A stretch of 64,000 bases of DNA, taken from assembly GCA_041390825.1 (NCBI GenBank), contig JAWKPF010000015.1:1-64000 (forward strand), given 5' to 3'. The DNA comes from Thermomicrobiales bacterium. GTDB taxonomy: Bacteria; Chloroflexota; Chloroflexia; Thermomicrobiales; UBA6265. Below the pieces are notes generated by a model that saw nothing but the letters and a program-made list of their open reading frames with translations, ran no database searches and was not told the origin of the DNA. Below are positions 33,535-41,972 of this stretch, in pieces (position 1 is the first letter of the stretch; every line of letters begins with the position of its first letter). A program made the position numbers and the translations under genes.

Positions 33535-35925
33535 TCAGGTCTCCGGGCTCAGGACTCCGGACCCGGCCTGGGCCGACATGGACGCTTCCAGCCTGGCGCG
33601 CTGCGAGCGATCGTGCGACCACTCAGCGGCGAAATAGGAACCGAAGACGAAGATGATCGCGATGAGCTGGGCGATGATCCCTTCCCAGGTCGCATACAGC
33701 CCAAGCCAGACACCGGTCCAGTACGGCAGCACCAGATTCTCGATGGGCGTGATCGGCATCCAACCGACGACCTGCAGAACGTGCACCGTATTGCCCACCA
33801 TGGTGACCAGCACGAAGGCGATCATGAAACCAGTCACGATGAGCATCTTCTTGTGCGGCAACTTGGCCTGCATGAAGAAGACCAACGCGCCAACCACAGC
33901 CACGCCTGCCAGCCCGAGCGCCACGCCCTTCAAGACCGTCCAGGTGCCGGCATCGAGCACCATCGCTTGCAGGAAGAGCACTGTTTCCGCCCCTTCCCGG
34001 AAGACACTGGTGAATCCAAGCAGCGCCAATCCAAGGAACTGACCAGCCGCGCCGCCAATGAGCATGCGCCGTTTCTGGTGGTGATGCGCGATCCACTTGG
34101 TCCAGTAGACCTTGTGGAAAAACCAGTTCATCACGATGAGCAAGACCGCAATGGCGATCAAGGAAACGATCGCTTCCAGCTTTTCCCCGTACTGTCCAAG
34201 CGAAACGAGCACGGTTCGGGCCAGGAAGAAGAGAACCGCCGTTGCGACAAACGCGCCAAACGCCCCTACCACGAGCGGTTTCTTGTAGATGCGGTTCGCG
34301 CCGATCATGCTCGCCAGAAGCGATGCAAGGATCAGGATGCCTTCCAGTCCTTCCCGGAACACGATAGTGGCGGAATTGAAGATGATCGAGGCGTCGCCGG
34401 GACGGTCCGCGCCGAGGCGTTGTTTCCCTTCCTCGAGTGTCTTCTGCAACTCGGCCAGGATGGTTTGAATCTCGGCAACCGGCGCATGGTCGTCGATCGC
34501 GACTTGCAATCCCCGCGTGTCACCGTTGCCAGTCCAGAAGAGCGCCTCGGTTTCCTGCGCCAGCCGGGGAGCGAATCCGAGCAGGTGCTTTTCCGGCCCG
34601 GTCTCGAATACGGCATACGCCTGCAGCCGAGCCGACTCGGCCTGCTGGTACTGCCCAGCCGCCGTCGCGGCCAGCACCTGCTCGAGCAACGTGGAGACGA
34701 CGTCGAAATCGGCCGTACTGGACGATTCATTCCATTCGGTCGGGTAGATCTGGCGCAATTGCTCTTCGAGCGACTTCACCGCATCTTCGATCACGCCCGC
34801 TTCGACGACATTCGTCTTGGCTCGTGCCTCGGACACCTGCTCGTCGAGGGTACGCAGCGCCTCGGCAATCCGGCTCGTGGCCACCGGGTCGAGCTGGTTG
34901 AGCGCCGGACGGATATCGGCGAATGCGGCCGTCGCGGCCTCCGAGAATGCCTTGGCCTCTTCGATCTCCAGTGGGATCTTGACCTCGGTGCCGCTCACGC
35001 CTCGCTTGTATTCGACCGGAATGAGTCCCAGGAACTGGATGAGCTGGTGGGCACGCTCGGATTGCTCGGCGTCCGTCATCGGCGCGGCGCGAAACTGGGC
35101 GAGCACCGTTTGCGCATCGGCGACGCTCTTCTCGAAGGCTTCGGTTTCTCCGGAGATCGAAGTGGCAACCAGAGCAGCGAAGGTCTGGTCGACCGCGGCG
35201 CGAGCCTCGGCGCCATTCTGTGTTTCGTACGCGGGAGCGACAATCTGCCAATAGCCATTCGCACGCGCGGCTGATTCGGCCTGACTGACCGCATAGCCGC
35301 TCTTCTCGGCCTGGACGGCGTCGGCTACGAACGCGTCGAGCTGTCCCTGATAGGCGTCGAGCAAGTCGGCAGAGATCGCAACGACGGCGTCCTCGGTGGT
35401 GATGTTGCCAGAACGCAGTTCCTCCAGGGCTGTGGTGGCCTTGGCGTTGGGTCGAGAGAACTTGGTCGTCGGACGGTACTCGCGCACCAGCAGCCACGCG
35501 GCGGCCGTGTCGAGATCGCCGCCCTGGACCGCCAGGATGGTCTCCTGATAGGCGGCGCGCAGCAAGCCAGTGGAAATGCTTCCTTTGGCGACCGCCAGGG
35601 CCACATTGTCCTCGTCCCCTACCGCGGTACGCGCATCGGAGAGATAGCCGCTAAGTTCTGCCTGGATCTCCGGGTCGTTGGCAATCATCGGGGCAAGCGC
35701 AGCCAGAGCCGCGTCTGCTTCGTCGAGACCAGCATACGCAGCGTCCTGATTGCCAAGGAGCAGCTGCGATTGGGCGGTAAAAACACCGCTGTTCAGGTCG
35801 TGCGCCAGGAGCGACGGGGTCGCACCCGGTTCCTGAGCGGCGGCTGGAATGCATGCGGAAAGAACGGTCAGAACGACCAGACCGAGGATTCCGAATGCGC
35901 TGATCACGCGTGCCATGCGGTTCAT
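33535..35925 (-). CDS. efeU: FTR1-family iron permease with large extracytoplasmic N-domain
   Basis: 796 residues, much longer than the roughly 280-residue FTR1/EfeU permease. The signal segment is residues 3-30 (VISAFGILGLVVLTVLSAC; a lipoprotein-like Cys). Residues 31-510 are a helical, Ala/Glu-rich extracytoplasmic region. The C-terminal 290 residues form the seven-helix permease with both REXXE motifs, REGLEG near 520 and REGAET near 640, which bind iron. GAGGCACTGAA precedes ATG 35925, 88 bases after the EfeO-like gene. Imports ferric iron across the membrane. The last residues come from a dispersed repeat. Confidence 0.88.
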   Translation of the reverse strand: MNRMARVISAFGILGLVVLTVLSACIPAAAQEPGATPSLLAHDLNSGVFTAQSQLLLGNQDAAYAGLDEADAALAALAPMIANDPEIQAELSGYLSDARTAVGDEDNVALAVAKGSISTGLLRAAYQETILAVQGGDLDTAAAWLLVREYRPTTKFSRPNAKATTALEELRSGNITTEDAVVAISADLLDAYQGQLDAFVADAVQAEKSGYAVSQAESAARANGYWQIVAPAYETQNGAEARAAVDQTFAALVATSISGETEAFEKSVADAQTVLAQFRAAPMTDAEQSERAHQLIQFLGLIPVEYKRGVSGTEVKIPLEIEEAKAFSEAATAAFADIRPALNQLDPVATSRIAEALRTLDEQVSEARAKTNVVEAGVIEDAVKSLEEQLRQIYPTEWNESSSTADFDVVSTLLEQVLAATAAGQYQQAESARLQAYAVFETGPEKHLLGFAPRLAQETEALFWTGNGDTRGLQVAIDDHAPVAEIQTILAELQKTLEEGKQRLGADRPGDASIIFNSATIVFREGLEGILILASLLASMIGANRIYKKPLVVGAFGAFVATAVLFFLARTVLVSLGQYGEKLEAIVSLIAIAVLLIVMNWFFHKVYWTKWIAHHHQKRRMLIGGAAGQFLGLALLGFTSVFREGAETVLFLQAMVLDAGTWTVLKGVALGLAGVAVVGALVFFMQAKLPHKKMLIVTGFMIAFVLVTMVGNTVHVLQVVGWMPITPIENLVLPYWTGVWLGLYATWEGIIAQLIAIIFVFGSYFAAEWSHDRSQRARLEASMSAQAGSGVLSPET
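33541..33562 (-). repeat. CCGGA-rich dispersed repeat, copy C (diverged)
   Basis: The minus strand reads GGAGTCCTGAGCCCGGAGAC, a diverged relative of the GTCCGGAGTCC unit. It encodes the extreme C-terminus of EfeU (GVLSPET). Confidence 0.5.
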
Positions 35926-36013
35926 TTCAGTGCCTCTGAACGTCGTGAGCCAGGAACCTCGTCTCACACGCACATTTGTGCAAGACGAGGTTGTGCCTCC
36001 AGGACCGCGCGAA

Positions 36014-37114
36014 TCAGCTCGCTGGCTCGATGCCGAGCAACGCCATTGCCTGGGTGACCTGACCGGCAACCGCGGCGGACATCTCTTCGATCTGTCCTGC
36101 GAAGATATCGGCCTGCTCTGGCGTGAAGCGCGTGCCGGAGTCTTCCTGCGCATGGATATCGGTGACGAATGCCATCATCTCGTCGAGACCGGTGTCGATC
36201 TGCGCGGCCAGCTCAGGATTCACGGTCACCACCGCCGGCTTCACATTGTCGTACGTGACGAGCAGACCGTTCAGGATTCCCGCGACGTCCACCAGACGGC
36301 TGACCGCGACGAAAGATTCGGCGGTGGAGTCCTGCCCCAGGATGAACGGCGAGTTCTTCCAGTCATCGAAATAGCCATTCATGGTCGGAACCATGGTGAG
36401 CAGCGCGGTGAACGCGTCCTGCGGGTTCGGGGTCCACTCGGAGACGGCTGCTTGCAGGTCGAGCCCCGCCTGGTTGAGACCCTGCATGGTGCCGAGCAGG
36501 AAGTTCGCGTCCGGCAACGCTTCGCCGATTTCGATCGTGCCATTGCCATCGAAATCGACCGCGAGCCCGACATGCTCGGGATCGGTGCCCCACAGGGCCG
36601 GCTCGGTCAGGTGATGGTAGAAGCTGCCGGGCCGGGAGAGCACCGTGCCGTCGGGCAGGGTGACTTCGTTGTCGAGCGCGTTGGCGGGGTCTTCTTCCCC
36701 GCTCGGACCGGCATCGAGCAAGAGGTCGTAATACGTCAGCGACGGGACTCCGGCAACGATCCCTTCCGAGAGTTCATAGTTGCCGCTCGATTGGGTGATC
36801 CAGACTTCCCGCGCCTGCTCGATATCGGCCGCAAGCGCGCTGCCAGATTGGTCCCACATGGCCTGGTAGTCGAAGTTGCTGGCCTCGGCTAGTTCGTAGT
36901 ACCTCTGCGCCATTTCCAGCAGAATCGCATTGCCGGCAACCACGGCGTCGACATGCTCGGTCAGGTAGGTCTTGATACCGGAAAGCTCCAGGTCCTCGAC
37001 GGCGACCGGCGCCACATCCGGAGTTGCCTCCTGCGCGGAGACGATGGGCACGAACGACAACGTAGTGACCAGCGTCAACGCGATCCCGGCGCCAAGCCGG
37101 CGAAACCTCGACAT
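36014..37114 (-). CDS. EfeO/EfeM-like imelysin-domain periplasmic iron protein
   Basis: 366 residues. Signal peptide to about residue 28 (GIALTLVTTLSFVPIVSAQ), then LELSGIKTYLTEHVDAVVAG and a helical bundle. The region SYYDLLLDAGPSG / PGSFYHHLTEPALWG resembles the HxxE-type metal site region of imelysin (M75)/EfeO proteins. AAGGAG precedes the ATG. Probably captures iron outside the membrane for the permease encoded next. Transcribed from a promoter containing a 23-base palindrome. Confidence 0.75.
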   Translation of the reverse strand: MSRFRRLGAGIALTLVTTLSFVPIVSAQEATPDVAPVAVEDLELSGIKTYLTEHVDAVVAGNAILLEMAQRYYELAEASNFDYQAMWDQSGSALAADIEQAREVWITQSSGNYELSEGIVAGVPSLTYYDLLLDAGPSGEEDPANALDNEVTLPDGTVLSRPGSFYHHLTEPALWGTDPEHVGLAVDFDGNGTIEIGEALPDANFLLGTMQGLNQAGLDLQAAVSEWTPNPQDAFTALLTMVPTMNGYFDDWKNSPFILGQDSTAESFVAVSRLVDVAGILNGLLVTYDNVKPAVVTVNPELAAQIDTGLDEMMAFVTDIHAQEDSGTRFTPEQADIFAGQIEEMSAAVAGQVTQAMALLGIEPAS

Positions 37115-37180
37115 CCTGCGCTCCTTGTGAATTCATTCGACCGCCGGGCACGGTTGACGGCGGCCACGAAGAAACGAACA

Positions 37181-37203
37181 ATTCCGAGTATATCACTCGG
37201 AAT
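37181..37203 (-). promoter_or_regulatory. Perfect palindrome over the -10 element of the efe operon
   Basis: ATTCCGAGT-ATATC-ACTCGGAAT: 9-base perfect arms and a 5-base spacer. On the minus strand it contains an extended -10 element TGATATACT (TATACT at 37192-37187), about 73 bases before the EfeO-like start. This placement suits an iron-responsive repressor, but the sequence is not a textbook Fur or DtxR box. Confidence 0.6.
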
Positions 37204-37228
37204 AGACGCCGTCTGCTTCCGCGGAAGC

Positions 37229-37858
37229 TCACATTGGACCGAGCAACGAGGAGGCGAAAGCGGGATCGCTCTGGGCGGGAACGTCGATATGCGCCAGCGC
37301 CACTACCAGATTGCGGCACGCCATGGCGTCCGACCGAGCCCGGTGCCCACCGGCAGGCAAGTCGAAACTGGCGAGCGCATCGGAAAGCTTGTGGAACCGG
37401 TATCGATTCCGATGGTCGCTTGAGCGCACTCCGGCAAAGCGCGCATAGTGCAACATGGCGCAATGCCAATCGCGCTCCTCGTCGGGAAACCCGGCCGCAG
37501 CGCAGCACCCGGCGATCATGCGCCGATCGAATGCGGCGTTGTAAACCACGATTGGCCGCTCCCGGATCAACTCCGAGACAACTGGATAGATCTCGATCCA
37601 GCTCGGGGCGCCGGCCAGGTCGGCATCGACCAACCCATGCACGCGCGTCGTTTCCGGCGGCACTGGCGCCGATGGCGCAATGAGCGTGTCGATCAGCACA
37701 TTGCCGGCCACATCGACCACTGCCAGATCGATGATCTCTGCACCAGCCCCGAGTCCGGTAGTTTCCGTATCGAGAAAGACAGTGCCGGGATCGGATACGC
37801 GCTGTCGCGCCCAGGCAGTCACCTCGGCACGGACCCGGCGCTGAGCGGAGGTCGGCAC
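37229..37858 (-). CDS. DEDDh-type 3'-5' exonuclease (DnaQ epsilon-like)
   Basis: 209 residues. Exo I motif is FLDTETTGLG (Asp, Glu), Exo II is around YNAAFDRRMIAG (Asp), and Exo III is GGHRARSDAMA (His and Asp). Acts on single-stranded DNA or RNA 3' ends; may be a proofreading or repair nuclease. The GTG at 37858 is chosen: AGGGA 8 bases upstream and immediately after the M28 gene stop; the longer frame would lie entirely inside that gene. The long N-terminal lead before Exo I (about 28 residues) is unusual but short. Confidence 0.85.
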   Translation of the reverse strand: MPTSAQRRVRAEVTAWARQRVSDPGTVFLDTETTGLGAGAEIIDLAVVDVAGNVLIDTLIAPSAPVPPETTRVHGLVDADLAGAPSWIEIYPVVSELIRERPIVVYNAAFDRRMIAGCCAAAGFPDEERDWHCAMLHYARFAGVRSSDHRNRYRFHKLSDALASFDLPAGGHRARSDAMACRNLVVALAHIDVPAQSDPAFASSLLGPM

Positions 37859-37860
37859 GA

Positions 37861-39510
37861 TCAGGTTCCCTGCATGACGAGCGTGGACATGGCAATAGTC
37901 ATCAGTTGCCCCACTGCTTGCAGGTACCACATGTCGATCTGCTCGATGGTATCGGTCGACTTGTTGATCATCGGATCGCCGTACAGCACGGCGCCCACCA
38001 TCACCGCCGGAATGCCAAAGTTGTTGAGCTCTTGTTCGTCGGCTTTGATCTTGTCGCTGGTCGATGGCCAAACGGCGACCCCAAGCCCCCAACGGTCGTT
38101 GACATCGGCGAGCAGACTCGAGAGATAGGCTGAGGCGGTGTTGGCGGCATTCACATAGAGCTGGTTCTGCTGCAACGACGCGCCAACCGAATCGACATTG
38201 AACGCGCCCGCATACTGGCGGGATTCGACCGTGGTGGCGTGCAGAGCAAAAGCATGCGCACCCTGCATGGCGTATTCCTCGGCGTTGAAGAACGCGAAAT
38301 GCACCGGATGCTGCAACTGATAGTCCGAGAGCGCCCGCGCTGTTTCCAGCAAGACGGCCACTCCCGTGCCATTGTCGAGCGCGCCCGGAGCGAGCACGGG
38401 GTTCTTCGTGTCATCGGCGACAGTGTCGAAATGCGCGGTCATGAGATAGATCTTGCTGGGATCTGCGCCGGGAATCTCCCCCACCACATTGAGCAGCAGG
38501 CGCCCGTTGTCGCCGATGAAATCCTCATACCAGACATTCAGTCCATAGCTGGCGAGGCGACGATAGATGTACTCCGCGGTTTGGACATTGCCCGGCTGGG
38601 AGTACTCCCGGCTTCCGAGCTCGCCGTCTGCCGACCCCATCGCCTGCAAATCGATGATGCGCTGCTTGAGCTGCTGCACGCTCACACTCTCGGCGGGCGC
38701 CCCCGGATCGGAAATCTCCGGTTTGTCGGTCTTCGGTGAAATGACTGGCAAGAGTGGCGGCAGCTTCTCGATGGAGATGCCCATGTCGATCAAATCGCGG
38801 ACATACGGCGGCGGCCCGGGAATATCGACAATGAACTGATTGTCCGCCCCGTCGACCACGGTGCCCATATCGTCCACCCACGAACGATCGACGCCCTCGG
38901 GCAAACGCATGACGTACAGCCGCGCGGTGTCAGCAACCCCTTCGACCAACGTGAACTCCCGCCCTTCCTGCTCCAGTTGGGCGAGCATGCGGTTGTCGAG
39001 ACTCAACCAGGTATGGGCATCGTGCTCGTAGGTCGGTTTGGCTCCGAACTCGGCCAGGAACGCGTCGGTCTCCGGTCCAGCCGGCATGCGCGCCAGGCAG
39101 AGCGGATTGCAGACGCCCTCGGGCTGCGTGGGGCCAACCGTGGGAGTGTCCTCCGGTGGAAACGTGGGCGATGGGATTGGCGTAGGCGGCACGGTGGTCG
39201 CATCGACATCGACGACGCCCGATGGCGTCTCCTTCAGGCTTTGCGCCACTTCGGGCGGCGGTTCGGCGCCGCCCCTTGTCACCCAAACCGCGATGGCGAC
39301 CAGGAGAATGCCAAAGATACCGGCGATGCCAGCCAGCAGCACTCCGGACGGGCGTGATCGCTGGCCGCGACGAGCGACCGACGGCGGAACTTTCCCGGGT
39401 GCTGGCGTGTTTGCCGGCCGCCTGGTCGCATTCGACCCGCTCGGCGATTTCTTGCGCGGAGGGACTTTGCCGGGGGGCGGCGTTTTCCCCGGCGGGATGC
39501 GTTCAGACAC
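37861..39510 (-). CDS. M28-family metallopeptidase-like protein, membrane-anchored
   Basis: 549 residues, GTG start at 39510 after GGAGGG. Residues 1-55 are a Pro/Lys/Arg-rich cytoplasmic tail with repeated PPGK units, then one membrane helix (LLAGIAGIFGILLVAIAVWV). The extracytoplasmic part ends in an M28 domain: MTAHFDTVADD (His, Asp), GALDNGTGVAVL (Asp), AFFNAEEYAMQG (Glu-Glu) and AFNVDSVGA (Asp). The final ligand, usually His before DTI, appears to be replaced (MINKSTDTIEQI), so activity should not be assumed. Upstream neighbour MFS gene is divergent. Confidence 0.85.
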   Translation of the reverse strand: MSERIPPGKTPPPGKVPPRKKSPSGSNATRRPANTPAPGKVPPSVARRGQRSRPSGVLLAGIAGIFGILLVAIAVWVTRGGAEPPPEVAQSLKETPSGVVDVDATTVPPTPIPSPTFPPEDTPTVGPTQPEGVCNPLCLARMPAGPETDAFLAEFGAKPTYEHDAHTWLSLDNRMLAQLEQEGREFTLVEGVADTARLYVMRLPEGVDRSWVDDMGTVVDGADNQFIVDIPGPPPYVRDLIDMGISIEKLPPLLPVISPKTDKPEISDPGAPAESVSVQQLKQRIIDLQAMGSADGELGSREYSQPGNVQTAEYIYRRLASYGLNVWYEDFIGDNGRLLLNVVGEIPGADPSKIYLMTAHFDTVADDTKNPVLAPGALDNGTGVAVLLETARALSDYQLQHPVHFAFFNAEEYAMQGAHAFALHATTVESRQYAGAFNVDSVGASLQQNQLYVNAANTASAYLSSLLADVNDRWGLGVAVWPSTSDKIKADEQELNNFGIPAVMVGAVLYGDPMINKSTDTIEQIDMWYLQAVGQLMTIAMSTLVMQGT

Positions 39511-39651
39511 GCGATCCCTCCGCGCGCCTAGAATGCGGTACGTTGTCCGAAGTGGCAGGAGCCCGTCGTAGCACTACCGTCGAATCTCCGCAGTCGAACC
39601 GAGGCGCGCGCGCCCGAGGGCGCCGCGCGTCACGCCACACTGGCGCTCGGG

Positions 39652-40857
39652 TTGTTGAGCCTGGTCGCGTTCAATCTGCGAACCGGATTGATAGGCGTCG
39701 GGCCGCTCCTGCCCGACGTGACCGAAAACCTGCATCTCTCTCACACCGAAAGCAGCCTGCTGGTCGCATTGCCCACCGCGTTGATGGGGCTTGCCGCGTT
39801 GCCAGGCGGGCGACTGGTCGATCGGTTCGGCGCGCGCGCCATTTTGACGACCGGGTTGGCGTTGGTGGCGCTTGCCGGCGGACTCCGGGCGGCAGCAAAC
39901 GCATTTCCGATGCTCGTGCTGTTCACCGCTTTCTTCGGAATCGGAATCGGTATAGCACAACCGGGCCTTCCTCGGCTGGGTTTGGCCCTCTATCCCCGGA
40001 ATGCCGGGCTCGCCACCGGGGTCTATGCGGGCGGCTTCTTTCTTGGTTCGGTGGTGGCATCGTTCCTCACCCCGGTGCTGATGGACTTCTCCGACGATGC
40101 ATCGCGCTGGCGTATTCCGCTTGCGGTCTGGGGCGGCGTGGCCGGAATTGGCCTCGCCATATGGGTCGTTGGGTTGCGTTACTGGTCGGTTCCCGCGACC
40201 CAGGCAACTGCGTCCGGGGCGCCCTCTCCATCGGTCGGCGCATTGGCTCGCTGGAGCCCCTGGCGCGACCGCAAGGTCTGGATCGTGACCCTCATCTTCT
40301 CAGGGCAGGGACTCGCGTATTACCTGTTGCTTGCGTGGCTCCCCTCGGTCTACCAGGACGACGGTCTCTCCGGGGATACCGCTGGAATCCTCTTCGCGCT
40401 TTACAACATTTCGACCTTCCCTGCGATGGTGGGCTTGCCGCTCCTCTCGGACCGGATCGGCTCGCGCAAGATCCCCACGATGCTGGCATCGGTGACGCTG
40501 CTGCTCGGGACGGCCGGACTCGCTATGGCCCCGACGGCGTCCGGCGTCATGTGGATCTGGCCAGTGCTGAGCGGATTCGGTGTCGCCGGGCTCTTTGGAA
40601 TGGGACTGCTGATGCCGGTGGACGTTGCGCCACCTGGCAAGACCGGACTCGCCGCCGGGATGGTGCTGTGCGTGGGGTACCTTGCCTCGGCAGCTGGCCC
40701 GGTGATTGGCGGGGCAATCAAGGACGCGACTGGGTCGTTCGAACGAGCGCTGCTCTTGCTCCCGGTGCTTGCGATTGGAATGATTGTCGTCAGCCTCTTC
40801 GCGCCGCGCCCATTCGAATCCCGAAGGCAGGAAAACGACGAACTGCCGGCCAGTTAG
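39652..40857 (+). CDS. MFS transporter, CynX/NimT-like; start uncertain
   Basis: At least 401 residues, twelve membrane helices beginning LSLVAFNLRTGLIGVGPLL, typical of the CynX (cyanate/nitroimidazole-like) MFS branch, with GGRLVDRFGARAILTTG as the loop-2 motif. The frame has no ATG or GTG upstream before a stop at 39529; only TTG codons at 39652 and 39655 are available. A plausible N-terminus (SEVAGARRSTTVESPQSNRG, starting at a TTG near 39543) is in another frame, and a slip in the GCGCGCGCGCCC run near 39604-39615 would join it. Substrate unknown. Confidence 0.8.
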   Translation: MLSLVAFNLRTGLIGVGPLLPDVTENLHLSHTESSLLVALPTALMGLAALPGGRLVDRFGARAILTTGLALVALAGGLRAAANAFPMLVLFTAFFGIGIGIAQPGLPRLGLALYPRNAGLATGVYAGGFFLGSVVASFLTPVLMDFSDDASRWRIPLAVWGGVAGIGLAIWVVGLRYWSVPATQATASGAPSPSVGALARWSPWRDRKVWIVTLIFSGQGLAYYLLLAWLPSVYQDDGLSGDTAGILFALYNISTFPAMVGLPLLSDRIGSRKIPTMLASVTLLLGTAGLAMAPTASGVMWIWPVLSGFGVAGLFGMGLLMPVDVAPPGKTGLAAGMVLCVGYLASAAGPVIGGAIKDATGSFERALLLLPVLAIGMIVVSLFAPRPFESRRQENDELPAS

Positions 40858-40893
40858 GCGCGCGCAACCGCGATTCCGGGAAGCATCTCCTCA

Positions 40894-41958
40894 CTAATCG
40901 ACACCGCCCCAAAGATCACCAATCGTGAATCCCTCCTGGAACGGATCGGAGGGGTCGACCAGGTAGGTCGAAAGGCCATAGATCCAGGCCTGCCCCGTGA
41001 TGGTCGGGACGACCGCGGAGTATGGGCCAACCGTGCACTCTTCGATCAGGCGGCCGGTGAACGTAGTGCCCATGATGCTCTCGTGGACGAAGTCCTGATC
41101 GAGCGAGAGTTGGCCCTTGGCGTGCATGACCGCCATGCGCGCGCACGTGCCCGTGCCGCAAGCGGACCGGTCGAGCACGCCGGTCCAGGTCGAAGGATCG
41201 TCCCAATCGAACGAGCCAGTCGAAATGACGACCGTGTTCTTTGCATCGGCGCCTGGCAACGTCGGGGGAGCGGTGAACTCGAGAATGCTGATTCCGGCAA
41301 TATCCGGGTTCTCCGGATGGACGGCCGGGAGCTGTTCGCGGGCAGCTCCCTTGATCAACTCTCCGAGCCGCACGATGTCGGCGCCCTTTGCAGGAACGAT
41401 CTCCAGGCCAACCTGTGAGGCATCGACGATGACGTACCACATGCCTCCATAGGCCACATCCACCACGATCCGGCCGAGCGTGGGGACGTCGATCTCGGTA
41501 TCCAGATACGCGGCAAATGCCGGCCGATTCTGAAACGTGACTCCGGTGACCTTGCCGTTCGCGCAGGTCGCCACCACGTCGATCAATCCAGCCGGGGCTT
41601 CCAGTGTGAGACGGGTTTCGGGTTCGTGCATTGGAAGAATGCCCGCTTCCAGCAGCACGGTGGTCACGCAAATGGTGTTCGAGCCCGACATGGGCGGATA
41701 CTCGACCTGCTCCATGATCACGAACCCGGCGTCAGCGCTGGGTTCCGTAGGTGGCAACAGGATGTTGCAGCAGAGTCCCGGGTAGCCACGCGGCTCGCGC
41801 AGCATCAGCTTGCGGATCTCGTCCCGATGCTGCTGCAGATGCTGCATCTTGGCGAACATGGTTGCGCCCGGGACATCGATGATCCCACCGGTGATGACCC
41901 GCCCCGGCTCTCCACCGGCATGCGCTTCCACGGCAGTGATCATGCGGTCGAATCGCAT
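40894..41958 (-). CDS. Proline racemase superfamily protein, probably trans-3-hydroxy-L-proline dehydratase-like
   Basis: 354 residues, full family length, AHAGGEPGRVITGG at the N-terminus. The first catalytic Cys of racemases is replaced: MSGSNTICV instead of the MCGHGTI type. The second Cys is kept: DRSACGTGTCARMA. Loss of one of the two Cys is the mark of the dehydratase branch rather than racemases or epimerases, though Ser rather than Thr at this position leaves room for doubt. Fourteen bases after the GMC oxidoreductase stop, so co-transcribed. Cytoplasmic amino-acid catabolism is likely. Confidence 0.85.
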   Translation of the reverse strand: MRFDRMITAVEAHAGGEPGRVITGGIIDVPGATMFAKMQHLQQHRDEIRKLMLREPRGYPGLCCNILLPPTEPSADAGFVIMEQVEYPPMSGSNTICVTTVLLEAGILPMHEPETRLTLEAPAGLIDVVATCANGKVTGVTFQNRPAFAAYLDTEIDVPTLGRIVVDVAYGGMWYVIVDASQVGLEIVPAKGADIVRLGELIKGAAREQLPAVHPENPDIAGISILEFTAPPTLPGADAKNTVVISTGSFDWDDPSTWTGVLDRSACGTGTCARMAVMHAKGQLSLDQDFVHESIMGTTFTGRLIEECTVGPYSAVVPTITGQAWIYGLSTYLVDPSDPFQEGFTIGDLWGGVD

Positions 41959-41972
41959 CGAACTCGCTCCAT

